Shown here piece by piece: positions 1 through 6,779 of a stretch of 7,476 nt of DNA. The position numbers and the translations under genes are program-made. Position 1 is the first letter of the stretch. Each line of letters opens with the position of its first letter. This DNA comes from an uncultured Christensenellaceae bacterium (GTDB lineage: Bacteria; Bacillota; Clostridia; Christensenellales; UBA3700): positions 1-7,476 of the forward strand of contig CABKMX010000049.1 in assembly GCA_902373595.1 (NCBI GenBank), in the 5' to 3' direction. The notes under the pieces were generated by a model that was not told the DNA's origin, did not search any database, and worked only from the letters and a program-made list of their open reading frames with translations.

Positions 1-871
<871 letters not shown>

Positions 872-1082
872 GGGCTTGCAAAACGGGCGGCATATGCGAT
901 TCGCGGCACGATTTTTCCGCCCGGCTGAGGATCGCCGGTATATGTCTGCCGAAGACGTAGCGGTGGCGCCCGAGAGGGCGATGCGCTTCGATCCGATTTC
1001 GAAAATTTTTACGCTTCCTGAATTACCGCATTCGGTCGCTTGACAAAAACAAGTTTGTCCGAACATTTCAAGAGACAAAATA
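872..1082. other. Non-coding gap between atpC and the amidohydrolase promoter
   Basis: No gene could be supported here. Two possible hairpins are present: CGGGCGG (884-890) with CCGCCCG (917-923) around a 26-base loop, and CGCCC (967-971) with GGGCG (976-980) around GAGA. Neither is followed directly by a run of T, so neither is a convincing intrinsic terminator for the atp operon, which may end by another mechanism. Bases 998-1015 match 17 of 18 bases of the left end of the intergenic repeat seen at 3541-3558, so this gap may hold a decayed copy. The right end is rich in GACAAA motifs. Confidence 0.6.
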
Positions 1083-1094
1083 TTGACGATTTTG
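1042..1094. promoter_or_regulatory. Inverted repeats upstream of and across the -35 box (possible operators)
   Basis: A perfect inverted repeat GACAAA (1042-1047) / TTTGTC (1054-1059) with a 6-base centre lies about 25 bp upstream of the -35 box. A further GACAAA stands at 1074-1079, in phase at a distance of 32 bp. A second inverted repeat, CAAAAT (1076-1081) / ATTTTG (1089-1094), is centred exactly on the -35 hexamer at 1083-1088. The placement suits binding of a dimeric regulator, but AT-rich DNA makes short palindromes by chance and no regulator gene is nearby. Regulatory function is inferred. Confidence 0.35.
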
Positions 1095-1111
1095 CGCTGT
1101 TGTTCTATAAT
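1083..1111 (+). promoter_or_regulatory. Sigma-70/sigma-A-type promoter for the amidohydrolase operon
   Basis: The -35 hexamer TTGACG (1083-1088, one mismatch to consensus) and a perfect -10 TATAAT (1106-1111) are separated by exactly 17 bp. Transcription would start near 1117-1119, giving a leader of about 30 bases before the ATG at 1147. A separate TTGACA at 1040-1045 has no usable -10 at the right distance and is not called a promoter. Confidence 0.9.
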
Positions 1112-1119
1112 GTAGACAA

Positions 1120-1133
1120 GCGGACGTTTCCGC
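1120..1133 (+). promoter_or_regulatory. Small hairpin at the 5' end of the amidohydrolase mRNA
   Basis: GCGGA (1120-1124), a four-base loop CGTT and TCCGC (1129-1133) form a perfect 5-bp stem. It begins one to three bases after the expected transcription start and ends two bases before the AGAGG ribosome binding site (1136-1140). It could protect the 5' end of the mRNA or tune ribosome access. It is short, and its function is inferred. Confidence 0.4.
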
Positions 1134-1146
1134 AAAGAGGAATGGT

Positions 1147-2451
1147 ATGAAGTACATTGTTTCGGACGCGAATCTGATCGACGTCGAGCGCGGCTGTGCG
1201 GTCGAAGAGCACCGCGACATCGTCATCGACGGCGGCAAAATCGTGAGGATATGCGCGCACGGCGAGGCGGACAAAGACGGCTGCAAAGTCATTGACGCAA
1301 GCGGCAAATTTGTCGTGCCCGGGTTGATCAACGCACATGTTCACCTGTTCGGCACAGGCATGCCGAGCAAGATTTTGGGCGGCGGATCGGCTCAGCAAAA
1401 GGTGCTTGCGTTCGTCAAGACAAAGCTCGGCGCCAAGGTGCTTTCGGCGCTCGTCGCGTCGTCGGCGAAGAAGCAGCTTTTGTCCGGTGTGACGACTGTC
1501 AGGACGGTGGGCGATTTTTACGGTTCGGACATCGCGCTCAAGCGCAAGACGGACGCCGGCAAGGGCGGCGCAAAGGGGTTGAGAATGCTCGTGTCGGGCA
1601 TGGCGATCACTGTGCCGGGAGGTCACGGCGCGGGGACTTTCGCGCGCACTTCGGACACGGTCGAAGGGCTTGTCGCTTTGGTGGACGAAGTGGTCGCAGC
1701 GGGCGCGGACTTGGTCAAAATCTGCGTGACGGGCGGCGTCATGGACGCCAAAAAGCGCGGCGAGCCGGGTGAGGTCAAGATGACGTTCGAGCAGGTCAAA
1801 GCGGTCTGCGACAGGGCGCACGCGTTGGGCAAAAAGGTCGCCGCTCACGTCCAAAGCACCGAGGGCGTGCGCATTGCGGCGCTGGGCGGAGTGGACACGA
1901 TCGAACACGGCGCGGCTCCGGATGAGGAGAGCGTAAAGGCAATCAAGGACAGGGGCGGCGCGTTCGTCGTCACCTATTCGCCGGCGCTGCCGTTCGCGAG
2001 GCTGTCGCCCGACGTGACCAAGATGAACGAGATGTGCAAGTTCAATTCCGAGATCGTGCTGCAGGGGATGTCCGCAGGCGCAAAAGCCGCTTTTGACGCA
2101 GGCATCGACGTCGGACTCGGGACGGACGCGTCCTGCCCCTTTTGCACTCAATACAACACTTGGCGCGAGGTCGTCTACGTCGACAAGATGCTCGGCGTCG
2201 GCGCGGCGAAGGCGCTCGAGATTGCGACAATCGGCAATGCGCGCGTGCTGGGCATAGACGCCGTGACCGGTTCGGTCGCCGAGGGCAAGAGCGCGGATTT
2301 GCTCATCTTGAAGGGCAATCCGCTCAAAGACCTTCGCGCGCTCCGAGACATCGACGGAATGATGGCGCAGGGCAGATATATCAAGCGTCCCCGTCCGTCC
2401 AAGATGAAGAACATCGAGGCGCAGCTTGACGAGCTCGCCGAGGAGTTGTGA
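1147..2451 (+). CDS. Amidohydrolase, imidazolonepropionase / Xaa-Pro dipeptidase-like
   Basis: A 434-residue metal-dependent hydrolase of the amidohydrolase superfamily (TIM barrel plus a small beta-sandwich formed by the N- and C-terminal ends). All expected metal-site residues of a binuclear member are visible: the HxH pair in INAHVHLFG (His64, His66), a lysine suited to carbamylation in VKICVTGGVMD (Lys191), His234 in AAHVQS, His254 in DTIEHG and the catalytic Asp327 in GLGTDAS. The C-terminal GSVAEGKSADLLIL (375-388) is the usual closing motif. The VTGGVMD and TIEHG signatures favour the group annotated as imidazolonepropionase-like amidohydrolases, which includes enzymes acting on Xaa-Pro dipeptides. 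True HutI is not favoured because no other histidine-degradation gene is nearby. No signal peptide is seen, so it is probably cytoplasmic. ATG 1147 follows AGAGG (1136-1140) with a 6-base spacer. It is first in an operon with the alpha/beta hydrolase, whose ATG lies one base after its stop. Substrate unknown. Confidence 0.9.
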   Translation: MKYIVSDANLIDVERGCAVEEHRDIVIDGGKIVRICAHGEADKDGCKVIDASGKFVVPGLINAHVHLFGTGMPSKILGGGSAQQKVLAFVKTKLGAKVLSALVASSAKKQLLSGVTTVRTVGDFYGSDIALKRKTDAGKGGAKGLRMLVSGMAITVPGGHGAGTFARTSDTVEGLVALVDEVVAAGADLVKICVTGGVMDAKKRGEPGEVKMTFEQVKAVCDRAHALGKKVAAHVQSTEGVRIAALGGVDTIEHGAAPDEESVKAIKDRGGAFVVTYSPALPFARLSPDVTKMNEMCKFNSEIVLQGMSAGAKAAFDAGIDVGLGTDASCPFCTQYNTWREVVYVDKMLGVGAAKALEIATIGNARVLGIDAVTGSVAEGKSADLLILKGNPLKDLRALRDIDGMMAQGRYIKRPRPSKMKNIEAQLDELAEEL

Positions 2452-2452
2452 T

Positions 2453-3412
2453 ATGGAATACGCTATCGACAAGAGCATGGACGTCGTCGTAAACGGCGAC
2501 ACTCAAAACATTCGCATCAGGGCGGAAAGGGAAGGACTGCCGGTGATCTTGTTCATTCACGGCGGCCCCGGGGTCTGCGACAGGCACTTTGTGCTGGACA
2601 ATCAATCGTCGCTCGCGCATGACTTCACAATGGTGTGCTGGGATCAGCGCGGTTCGGGCAAGAGCTACCACAAATACATCCAAAAGCAAAAGCTGTCCGT
2701 CAAGACCTACGTCGACGATGCCGAGGTGGTGATCGACATCTTGCGCGCAATGTTCGGACAAGACAAGATCGTCATTGCAGGTCACAGCTGGGGCACGGTA
2801 ATCGGCACCGCGCTCGCGGTACGCTGTCCGCAAAAGATCGCCGCGTACGTCGCGCAGGGCGTGTTCGTCGACGGCGCCGAAAACGAGGCGGAATCATATA
2901 ACTTCTGCGTGCGCGAGGCGGAGCGGCTCGGAGACAAAAAGGCGATGAAAAAACTTGACGGCATCGCGCCCGTGGACGGCAGATATCCGTCCGACAAGGC
3001 GATGATGATCCAACGCAACTATCTGTCCAAGTTCGGCGGCGGCACATACAAAAAGCGCGAAGGCATGTTCAAGTCGCTGTTGCTGCCGCTGCTCAAGACC
3101 AAGGAATATTCGCTGTCCGACATCGCCAAATACGCCAAGGGCGGACTGTATCTGTCCAAAGCGCTGTGGGACGACGTCGTCGCGGTCAGCTACAAAGGCG
3201 TCACGCGCCTTGAAGTGCCGATCATCGTCACGCAGGGCGAACACGACTACAACACCCCGACCGCGATCGTGCGCAGGTGGTACGACGCGCTCGACGCGCC
3301 TTTCAAGAAGTGGATCGCGTTCGACGAGTCCGCGCACTCGCCCATCTTCGAAGAGCCGGAGAAGTGGGGCAAAAGCGTCGCTTTGAGCTATCAAGAAGCG
3401 ATCGGGAAATAA
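2453..3412 (+). CDS. Alpha/beta hydrolase, proline iminopeptidase-like (S33 type)
   Basis: A 319-residue serine hydrolase with a complete set of alpha/beta-hydrolase motifs: the oxyanion-hole loop HGGPG (36-40), WDQRGSGKS (63-71), the nucleophile elbow GHSWGT with Ser112, the acid Asp265 in GEHDYNTP and the base His295 in ESAHSP. HGGPG plus WDQRGSGKS is the combination typical of proline iminopeptidases and their relatives (peptidase family S33), which remove N-terminal proline or cleave small amides and esters. A variable cap domain of about 120 residues (roughly 140-250) separates the nucleophile from the acid and would set specificity. ATG 2453 is chosen because AGGAG (2441-2445) lies 7 bases upstream; an upstream in-frame TTG at 2426 would add nine residues without a better site. 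It is co-transcribed with the amidohydrolase and followed by a strong terminator. No signal peptide. The class is secure; peptidase activity is likely but not proven. Confidence 0.9.
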   Translation: MEYAIDKSMDVVVNGDTQNIRIRAEREGLPVILFIHGGPGVCDRHFVLDNQSSLAHDFTMVCWDQRGSGKSYHKYIQKQKLSVKTYVDDAEVVIDILRAMFGQDKIVIAGHSWGTVIGTALAVRCPQKIAAYVAQGVFVDGAENEAESYNFCVREAERLGDKKAMKKLDGIAPVDGRYPSDKAMMIQRNYLSKFGGGTYKKREGMFKSLLLPLLKTKEYSLSDIAKYAKGGLYLSKALWDDVVAVSYKGVTRLEVPIIVTQGEHDYNTPTAIVRRWYDALDAPFKKWIAFDESAHSPIFEEPEKWGKSVALSYQEAIGK

Positions 3413-3427
3413 CGGCAGCTATAATTG

Positions 3428-3462
3428 CGGCGGCGGTCGACTGAGATCGCCGCCGTTTTTGT
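3428..3462 (+). terminator. Intrinsic terminator of the hydrolase operon
   Basis: The arms 3428-3438 and 3445-3455 form an 11-bp GC-rich stem (one G-U pair) with a six-base loop, followed immediately by TTTTTGT. It starts 16 bases after the TAA stop of the alpha/beta hydrolase. This is a textbook rho-independent terminator and ends the 1147-3412 transcription unit. Confidence 0.92.
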
Positions 3463-3685
3463 ATTCGCGGCAAAATTCAAAATATATGCGCTCAAACTCT
3501 TGACAGAATTTGAGGGGGAAAGGGAGAGTGAATTTTTTCGTTCGAAAATTTTTGCGCTCGAACTCTTGACAGATTTGCAAGGGCGGCTCGGAAAAAGCGA
3601 CAGAGGAGCGACGAGAGAATTTTCGTGCCGGTGTTTGTTAAATATATATACGTCGTTATAAGCGGAGCGGTGAAAAATTCGGGTA
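3463..3685. other. AT-rich intergenic region with repeats, no gene
   Basis: Between the terminator and the next promoter no coding gene is supported. Open frames here lack ribosome binding sites and overlap repeat DNA. The left half holds the two tandem repeat copies (3479-3610). The right half, around 3635-3662, is very AT-rich and contains TTGTTA (3635-3640) and TATAAG (3657-3662) with a 16-bp gap, a possible weak extra promoter. It is much weaker than the consensus promoter at 3686-3714. Confidence 0.6.
3479..3610. repeat. Tandem pair of a ~66-bp intergenic repeat (copies A and B)
   Basis: Copy A (3479-3544) and copy B (3545 to about 3610) are offset by 66 bp. Each begins with an A4 plus T-rich block (AAAATATAT in A, AAAATTTTT in B), then GCGCTC(A/G)AACTCTTGACAG, which differs at only one base between the copies (3488-3506 and 3554-3572). 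A purine-rich tail follows (TTTGAGGGGGAAAGGGAGAG in A, more diverged in B). Two related copies lie at 6638-6763. The TTGACA inside each copy looks like a -35 box, but no -10 stands 16-18 bp downstream, so these are not called promoters. The family of the repeat is not recognised. Confidence 0.75.
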
Positions 3686-3714
3686 TTGACATCGAACGGA
3701 TTGTGGAGTATAAT
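3686..3714 (+). promoter_or_regulatory. Consensus sigma-70/sigma-A promoter for the redox operon
   Basis: TTGACA (3686-3691) and TATAAT (3709-3714) are both perfect consensus hexamers separated by exactly 17 bp, so this should be a very strong promoter. Transcription would start near 3721, giving a leader of about 24 bases that contains the AGGAGG site (3734-3739). A second TATAAT at 3727-3732 has no good -35 and is probably incidental. The leader is too short for a riboswitch, so any control most likely acts at the promoter itself. Confidence 0.94.
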
Positions 3715-3744
3715 AAAAGTACAAACTATAATCAGGAGGAGCAT

Positions 3745-5268
3745 ATGGACAAATATGATGCAGTAGTCATAGGCGCCGGCAACGGCGGTCTTGTGGCGGC
3801 GATCAGGTTGCTTCAGGGCGGCGCGAAAGTGCTTGTGGTCGAAAAGCACAATCTGCCCGGCGGATTTGCGACCAGCTTCCGCAGAGGCCGCTTTGAGTTC
3901 GAGGCGTCGCTGCACGAGCTCAACGACTTCGGTCCCGCCGACAACGGCGGCGACGTGAGGGCGCTTTTCGACTCGCTCGGCGTGACCGACAAGATCGAGT
4001 GGACACCCATTCCCGAGGCGTACCGCGTGATCGCGCGCAAAGAGAAGTTGGACGTTACGATGCCCTTCGGCGTCAAGGCGTTCATCGACAAAATGGAAAA
4101 GGAAGTCCCCGGAAGCAGGCTTTCGACCGAAAGATTCTTTCAGCTTGCCGACGATACGCGTGCGGCGCAGAAATACACCAACGAACGCAACGGCGTCGTC
4201 GAGTCTTCGGTGATGGTCAAGGAGTACGGCAACTATGTCCGCACAGGCTCCTATTCGGTCAACGAAGTACTCGATTCCATCCGTATGCCCAAAAAGGCGC
4301 AGGACATCCTCAGGGCATATTGGTGCTATCTCGGCGCGCATTGCGACGATCTCAGCTTTTCACACTACGCGTCAATGGTCATACGATATATTTCGCGCGG
4401 CGCGATGATGCCCAAGATGAGATCACACGAGATCTCGCTCGCACTTTGCGAGAGGATCAGGGAGCTGGGCGGCGAGATATGGTTCAACACCGAGGCGGTC
4501 AAGATAGAGACGGGCGCGGACGGCGGCGTCGAAGGAGTGATTCTCGACGACGGCAGACGGATCGCCACAAGGCACGTCGTCGCCAATTGCTCGCCTTTGG
4601 TCGTGTACGGAAAGATGATGGACGCCGTGCCCGAAAAGATAGTTCGCGCGACAAACGCGCGCAAACTCGCGGGCAGAGGCTTTACGATGTTCCTCGGGCT
4701 CAACAAGAGTGCGGACGAACTCGGCATAGAAAATCACAACTACTTCCTCTATGACACGATGGACAGCGCCGCGCAATACGAGATAATGAAAAAGATCGAT
4801 ACCAACGAGGCGCAGGCGACGGTGTGTCTCAACAGGGCATATCCCGAATGTTCGCCGCCGGGGACATCGATGATGTATTTCACCACGCTGTATATGTCCG
4901 ACGATTGGGGCAACGTCAAGCCCGAAGATTATGCAAAGACCAAAGAAAAGGTCGCAAACAAGATGATCGACCGCTTCGAGCGGGACACCGGCGCGAAGAT
5001 CAGGGACAGCATCGAGGAGATCTCGGTCGCGACCCCGATGACTTACGCAAGATATTGCGGGCACCCCGAGGGCGGCATATACGGATACGAGTCTCAATAT
5101 TGGGACGGGCTCAATCCGCGGTTGCAGATGATGGCGCACGATCATATGACGCGCGGACTGCGGTTTGCCGGCGGCTTTGCGATGAGGCTTTCGGGCTATT
5201 CCAGCGCCTATTTTTCGGGCGATATCTCCGGAAGGCAGACCGTCGGAGACATCAAAAAGGAGGGCTGA
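3745..5268 (+). CDS. FAD-dependent oxidoreductase, phytoene desaturase (CrtI) / retinol saturase-like
   Basis: A 507-residue flavoprotein. The N-terminus YDAVVIGAGNGGLVAA contains the FAD-binding Rossmann motif GAGNGG (residues 10-15), followed by Glu33 in VVVEKH, which would bind the ribose, and by NLPGGFATSFRRG (36-48), the GG doublet and RxG typical of the CrtI superfamily. The C-terminal flavin motif is LRFAGGFAMRLSGYSSAYFSG (472-492). The segment ATPMTYARYCGHPEGGIYGYE (429-449) resembles the retinol saturase / carotenoid isomerase branch more than classic CrtI. Members saturate, desaturate or isomerise conjugated double bonds in isoprenoid-like lipids; the substrate cannot be told from sequence. 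ATG 3745 is chosen because AGGAGG (3734-3739) lies 5 bases upstream and the promoter just before it; an in-frame upstream start at 3625 would lie 5' of the promoter. Stop is 3 bases before the downstream reductase gene. No carotenoid synthesis genes (crtB, crtE) are in the window. Confidence 0.88.
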   Translation: MDKYDAVVIGAGNGGLVAAIRLLQGGAKVLVVEKHNLPGGFATSFRRGRFEFEASLHELNDFGPADNGGDVRALFDSLGVTDKIEWTPIPEAYRVIARKEKLDVTMPFGVKAFIDKMEKEVPGSRLSTERFFQLADDTRAAQKYTNERNGVVESSVMVKEYGNYVRTGSYSVNEVLDSIRMPKKAQDILRAYWCYLGAHCDDLSFSHYASMVIRYISRGAMMPKMRSHEISLALCERIRELGGEIWFNTEAVKIETGADGGVEGVILDDGRRIATRHVVANCSPLVVYGKMMDAVPEKIVRATNARKLAGRGFTMFLGLNKSADELGIENHNYFLYDTMDSAAQYEIMKKIDTNEAQATVCLNRAYPECSPPGTSMMYFTTLYMSDDWGNVKPEDYAKTKEKVANKMIDRFERDTGAKIRDSIEEISVATPMTYARYCGHPEGGIYGYESQYWDGLNPRLQMMAHDHMTRGLRFAGGFAMRLSGYSSAYFSGDISGRQTVGDIKKEG

Positions 5269-5271
5269 GAG

Positions 5272-6423
5272 ATGGCATACAAGTTCAAGAGACAGATCTT
5301 TGGATTTATGGACCTGCTCAGGTTCAAGAAAATGGTTCCGACGCGCGAAAAGATGCTCGCCGAAGGCTCCGCCGAGCCGCTGCCCAAGACGTTCAGAGTC
5401 AACGAGACGGCAAAAATCTTGCACCCCGGCACGCGCAAGGTCAAGCTCGCCGAAATCCGCGACGAGACGCACGACATCAAGACCTTTGTGTTCGAGACGT
5501 TCGCGCCGTCTATGTTCCGCGCAGGGCAATATGTGTCGTTGCGCGCGAGGATAGGGGGCAGCGTTGTCAGCAGACCGTACGCGATTTCGTCGTCGCCTTT
5601 TGACGCTTTGCGCGGCAATAAAGTCGCGGTCACGATCAAAAGGGCGGGATTTTTCAGCGAATGGATGTGCGACAACGCCGCTTTGGGCGACGAGTTCGAA
5701 ATGGGCGACCCGTCGGGAGACTTTTTCCATGACGGCGTGCGCGACAGCCGCCGCGTTCTGGGCATTGCGGGAGGCAGCGGCATCACTCCGTTTTTCTCGA
5801 TGGCGCAGGCGATCGCCGAGGGCAGCGAAGATTTCGAGCTTACGCTGCTTTACGGGGCAAAGACGGTCAAAGACCTTGCTTTCAAAGACAGGCTGGACGC
5901 CCTTTGCGGCGACAAGTTCAAGGTCGTCTATGTGCTGAGCGACGAGAAGAAAGAAGGCTATGAACACGGCTTTATCACCGCGGAGCTGATCTCAAAGTAC
6001 GCGCAGGGAGACTTCACCGTGATGATGTGCGGTCCGCAGGTGATGTACGACTTTGCCGACAAGGAACTTGCCAAGATCGGAGTGTCCGGCGCAAGGCGCG
6101 TGCGCAAAGAGGCGAATTGCGTGTCGACGCGCGATGTCAAACCGCAGGAGTTCAAGCTGCGCGTCCATATCCGCGACGAAGCGTTCGACATCAAGGCGGA
6201 CGCGCGCGAGACATTGCTGACCGCGATGGAGAGGGCAGGGCTGCAAGTTCCGTCCAAGTGCCGGGCAGGCGGCTGCGGCTTCTGCCACAGCAGACTGATC
6301 GAGGGCAAATTCTCGATCGCGGGCGCGGACAAACGCCGTCTTGCCGACGTCAAGTTCGGCTTTGTCCATCCGTGCTGCACCTATCCCGATTCCGATATGG
6401 AGATCGAGGTGCCGAGAGGTTGA
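5272..6423 (+). CDS. FAD-NAD(P)-[2Fe-2S] oxidoreductase (ferredoxin reductase-type, Hcr/PaaE-like architecture)
   Basis: A 383-residue electron-transfer protein with three domains in order. The FAD-binding barrel (about 53-155) carries RAGQYVSL and RPYAISSSP (101-109), the flavin RxYxxS motif. The NAD(P)-binding domain (about 160-275) carries GIAGGSGITP (164-173) and CGP (253-255). The C-terminal plant-type ferredoxin domain (about 293-383) has cluster ligands Cys330, Cys335, Cys338 (CX4CX2C) and Cys368 with the exact X29 spacing, so the [2Fe-2S] site appears intact. Such proteins pass electrons from NAD(P)H through FAD and the cluster to a partner, as in Hcr or phenylacetyl-CoA epoxidase reductase. 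An N-terminal basic stretch of about 50 residues (KFKRQIFGFMDLLRFKK) precedes the barrel and is unassigned; it could be amphipathic and aid membrane or partner contact. AGGAGG (5258-5263) is 8 bases upstream of ATG 5272. Only 3 bases separate it from the CrtI-like gene, so the two are almost certainly one operon and the flavoenzyme is the obvious candidate partner. Confidence 0.93.
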   Translation: MAYKFKRQIFGFMDLLRFKKMVPTREKMLAEGSAEPLPKTFRVNETAKILHPGTRKVKLAEIRDETHDIKTFVFETFAPSMFRAGQYVSLRARIGGSVVSRPYAISSSPFDALRGNKVAVTIKRAGFFSEWMCDNAALGDEFEMGDPSGDFFHDGVRDSRRVLGIAGGSGITPFFSMAQAIAEGSEDFELTLLYGAKTVKDLAFKDRLDALCGDKFKVVYVLSDEKKEGYEHGFITAELISKYAQGDFTVMMCGPQVMYDFADKELAKIGVSGARRVRKEANCVSTRDVKPQEFKLRVHIRDEAFDIKADARETLLTAMERAGLQVPSKCRAGGCGFCHSRLIEGKFSIAGADKRRLADVKFGFVHPCCTYPDSDMEIEVPRG

Positions 6424-6427
6424 GAAT

Positions 6428-6456
6428 AGGCTTCGGCGCGGATAGCGCCGAAGCCT
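6428..6456. terminator. Perfect 12-bp hairpin after the redox operon (probable terminator, no U tract)
   Basis: AGGCTTCGGCGC (6428-6439) and its exact complement GCGCCGAAGCCT (6445-6456) flank a five-base loop GGATA, starting 4 bases after the stop codon. The stem is very stable, but the bases that follow (CAGCGTCTTCC) are not a U tract on either strand. It may be a non-canonical terminator or a 3'-end stabiliser that protects the mRNA from exonucleases. Confidence 0.55.
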
Positions 6457-6468
6457 CAGCGTCTTCCG

Positions 6469-6504
6469 ACCGCCGCGCGGCGCCGATCGCAAACCGCCGC
6501 GCGG
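6469..6504. repeat. GC-rich 12-bp direct repeat
   Basis: ACCGCCGCGCGG occurs at 6469-6480 and again at 6493-6504, exactly 24 bp apart. The first copy extends into the 10-bp palindrome GCCGCGCGGC (6472-6481). It lies directly after the redox-operon hairpin in non-coding DNA. No function is assigned. Confidence 0.55.
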
Positions 6505-6562
6505 ATGCATCTTCACCGAGCGCCCAAGAAAAGGAGCGCGGTTTTTACTTTTCATTTTTGAG

Positions 6563-6631
6563 TTCATACGGTTCGGCGGCGGATTCGATGTTTTTCTATT
6601 TCATACGGTTCGGCGGCGTATTCGATGTTTT
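6563..6631. repeat. 32-bp direct repeat, two copies with one mismatch
   Basis: Bases 6563-6594 and 6600-6631 are the same 32-bp sequence, beginning TTCATACGGTTCGGCGGCG and ending ATTCGATGTTTT, differing only at 6582 (G) against 6619 (T). The copies are offset by 37 bp with a 5-base spacer. The near identity suggests a recent duplication or an actively maintained site. It directly adjoins copy C of the other intergenic repeat. Confidence 0.85.
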
Positions 6632-6637
6632 GTATAC

Positions 6638-6763
6638 AAAAATTTTGCGCGCCGATTCTTGACGGCGTTTCGAGGGAAAAGAGAAAGCGATTTCGATGAT
6701 AAAATTTTCGGATCCGCACTCTTGACGGTTTTTGAGAGAAAAGCAAACGCAAAGAAAATTATG
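6638..6763. repeat. Tandem pair of the ~63-bp intergenic repeat (copies C and D)
   Basis: Copy C (6638-6700) and copy D (6701 to about 6763) are offset by 63 bp and are related to copies A and B at 3479-3610. Shared parts are the AAAATTTT start, a GC-containing block, CTTGACGG (ending at 6665 in C and at 6728 in D), and a purine-rich tail such as CGAGGGAAAAGAGAAAGCG. The start motif AAAATTTTGCG recurs at 6768-6778 and may begin a truncated third unit next to the minus-strand stop codon. Confidence 0.72.
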
Positions 6764-6779
6764 CAAAAAAATTTTGCGT
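6747..6779 (-). terminator. Weak candidate terminator of the minus-strand gene
   Basis: ACGCAAA (6747-6753) pairs with TTTGCGT (6773-6779). Inside it GCAAAA (6763-6768) pairs with TTTTGC (6772-6777) in an alternative small hairpin. On the minus strand this lies 12 bases after the stop codon at 6792-6794 and is followed by U-rich sequence. The stem is AU-rich and weak and overlaps repeat copy D, so the call is tentative. Confidence 0.35.

Noticed and set aside
1040..1068. A second promoter from TTGACA at 1040
   Set aside because: The base run 17 bp downstream (ACATTT) is a poor -10, and the TTGACG/TATAAT pair at 1083-1111 is far better.
2426..2452. An earlier TTG start for the alpha/beta hydrolase
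   Set aside because: The ATG at 2453 has a well-spaced AGGAG; the nine extra residues match nothing in the family.
1105..2502. A 465-codon minus-strand open frame opposite the amidohydrolase
   Set aside because: It is the complement of a gene with all catalytic residues in place. Long antisense frames are expected in DNA with strong G/C third-position bias, and its translation is arginine/histidine/valine-rich without domain motifs.
3425..3661. A small plus-strand open frame in the gap after the first operon
   Set aside because: It begins inside the intrinsic terminator and its sequence is made of the two repeat copies; similar apparent peptides come from the repeat itself.
3625..3744. A 40-residue N-terminal extension of the CrtI-like flavoenzyme
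   Set aside because: It would be translated from DNA upstream of the consensus promoter (3686-3714), and the AGGAGG site and FAD motif both fit the ATG at 3745.
4423..5967. A 514-codon minus-strand open frame across the two redox genes
   Set aside because: It is again a composition shadow: it spans the boundary of two genes well supported on the other strand and shows no motif of its own.
6563..6763. CRISPR array
   Set aside because: There are repeats of 32 bp and about 63 bp, but the spacers are 5 bases or absent, copies number only two, and no cas gene is near.
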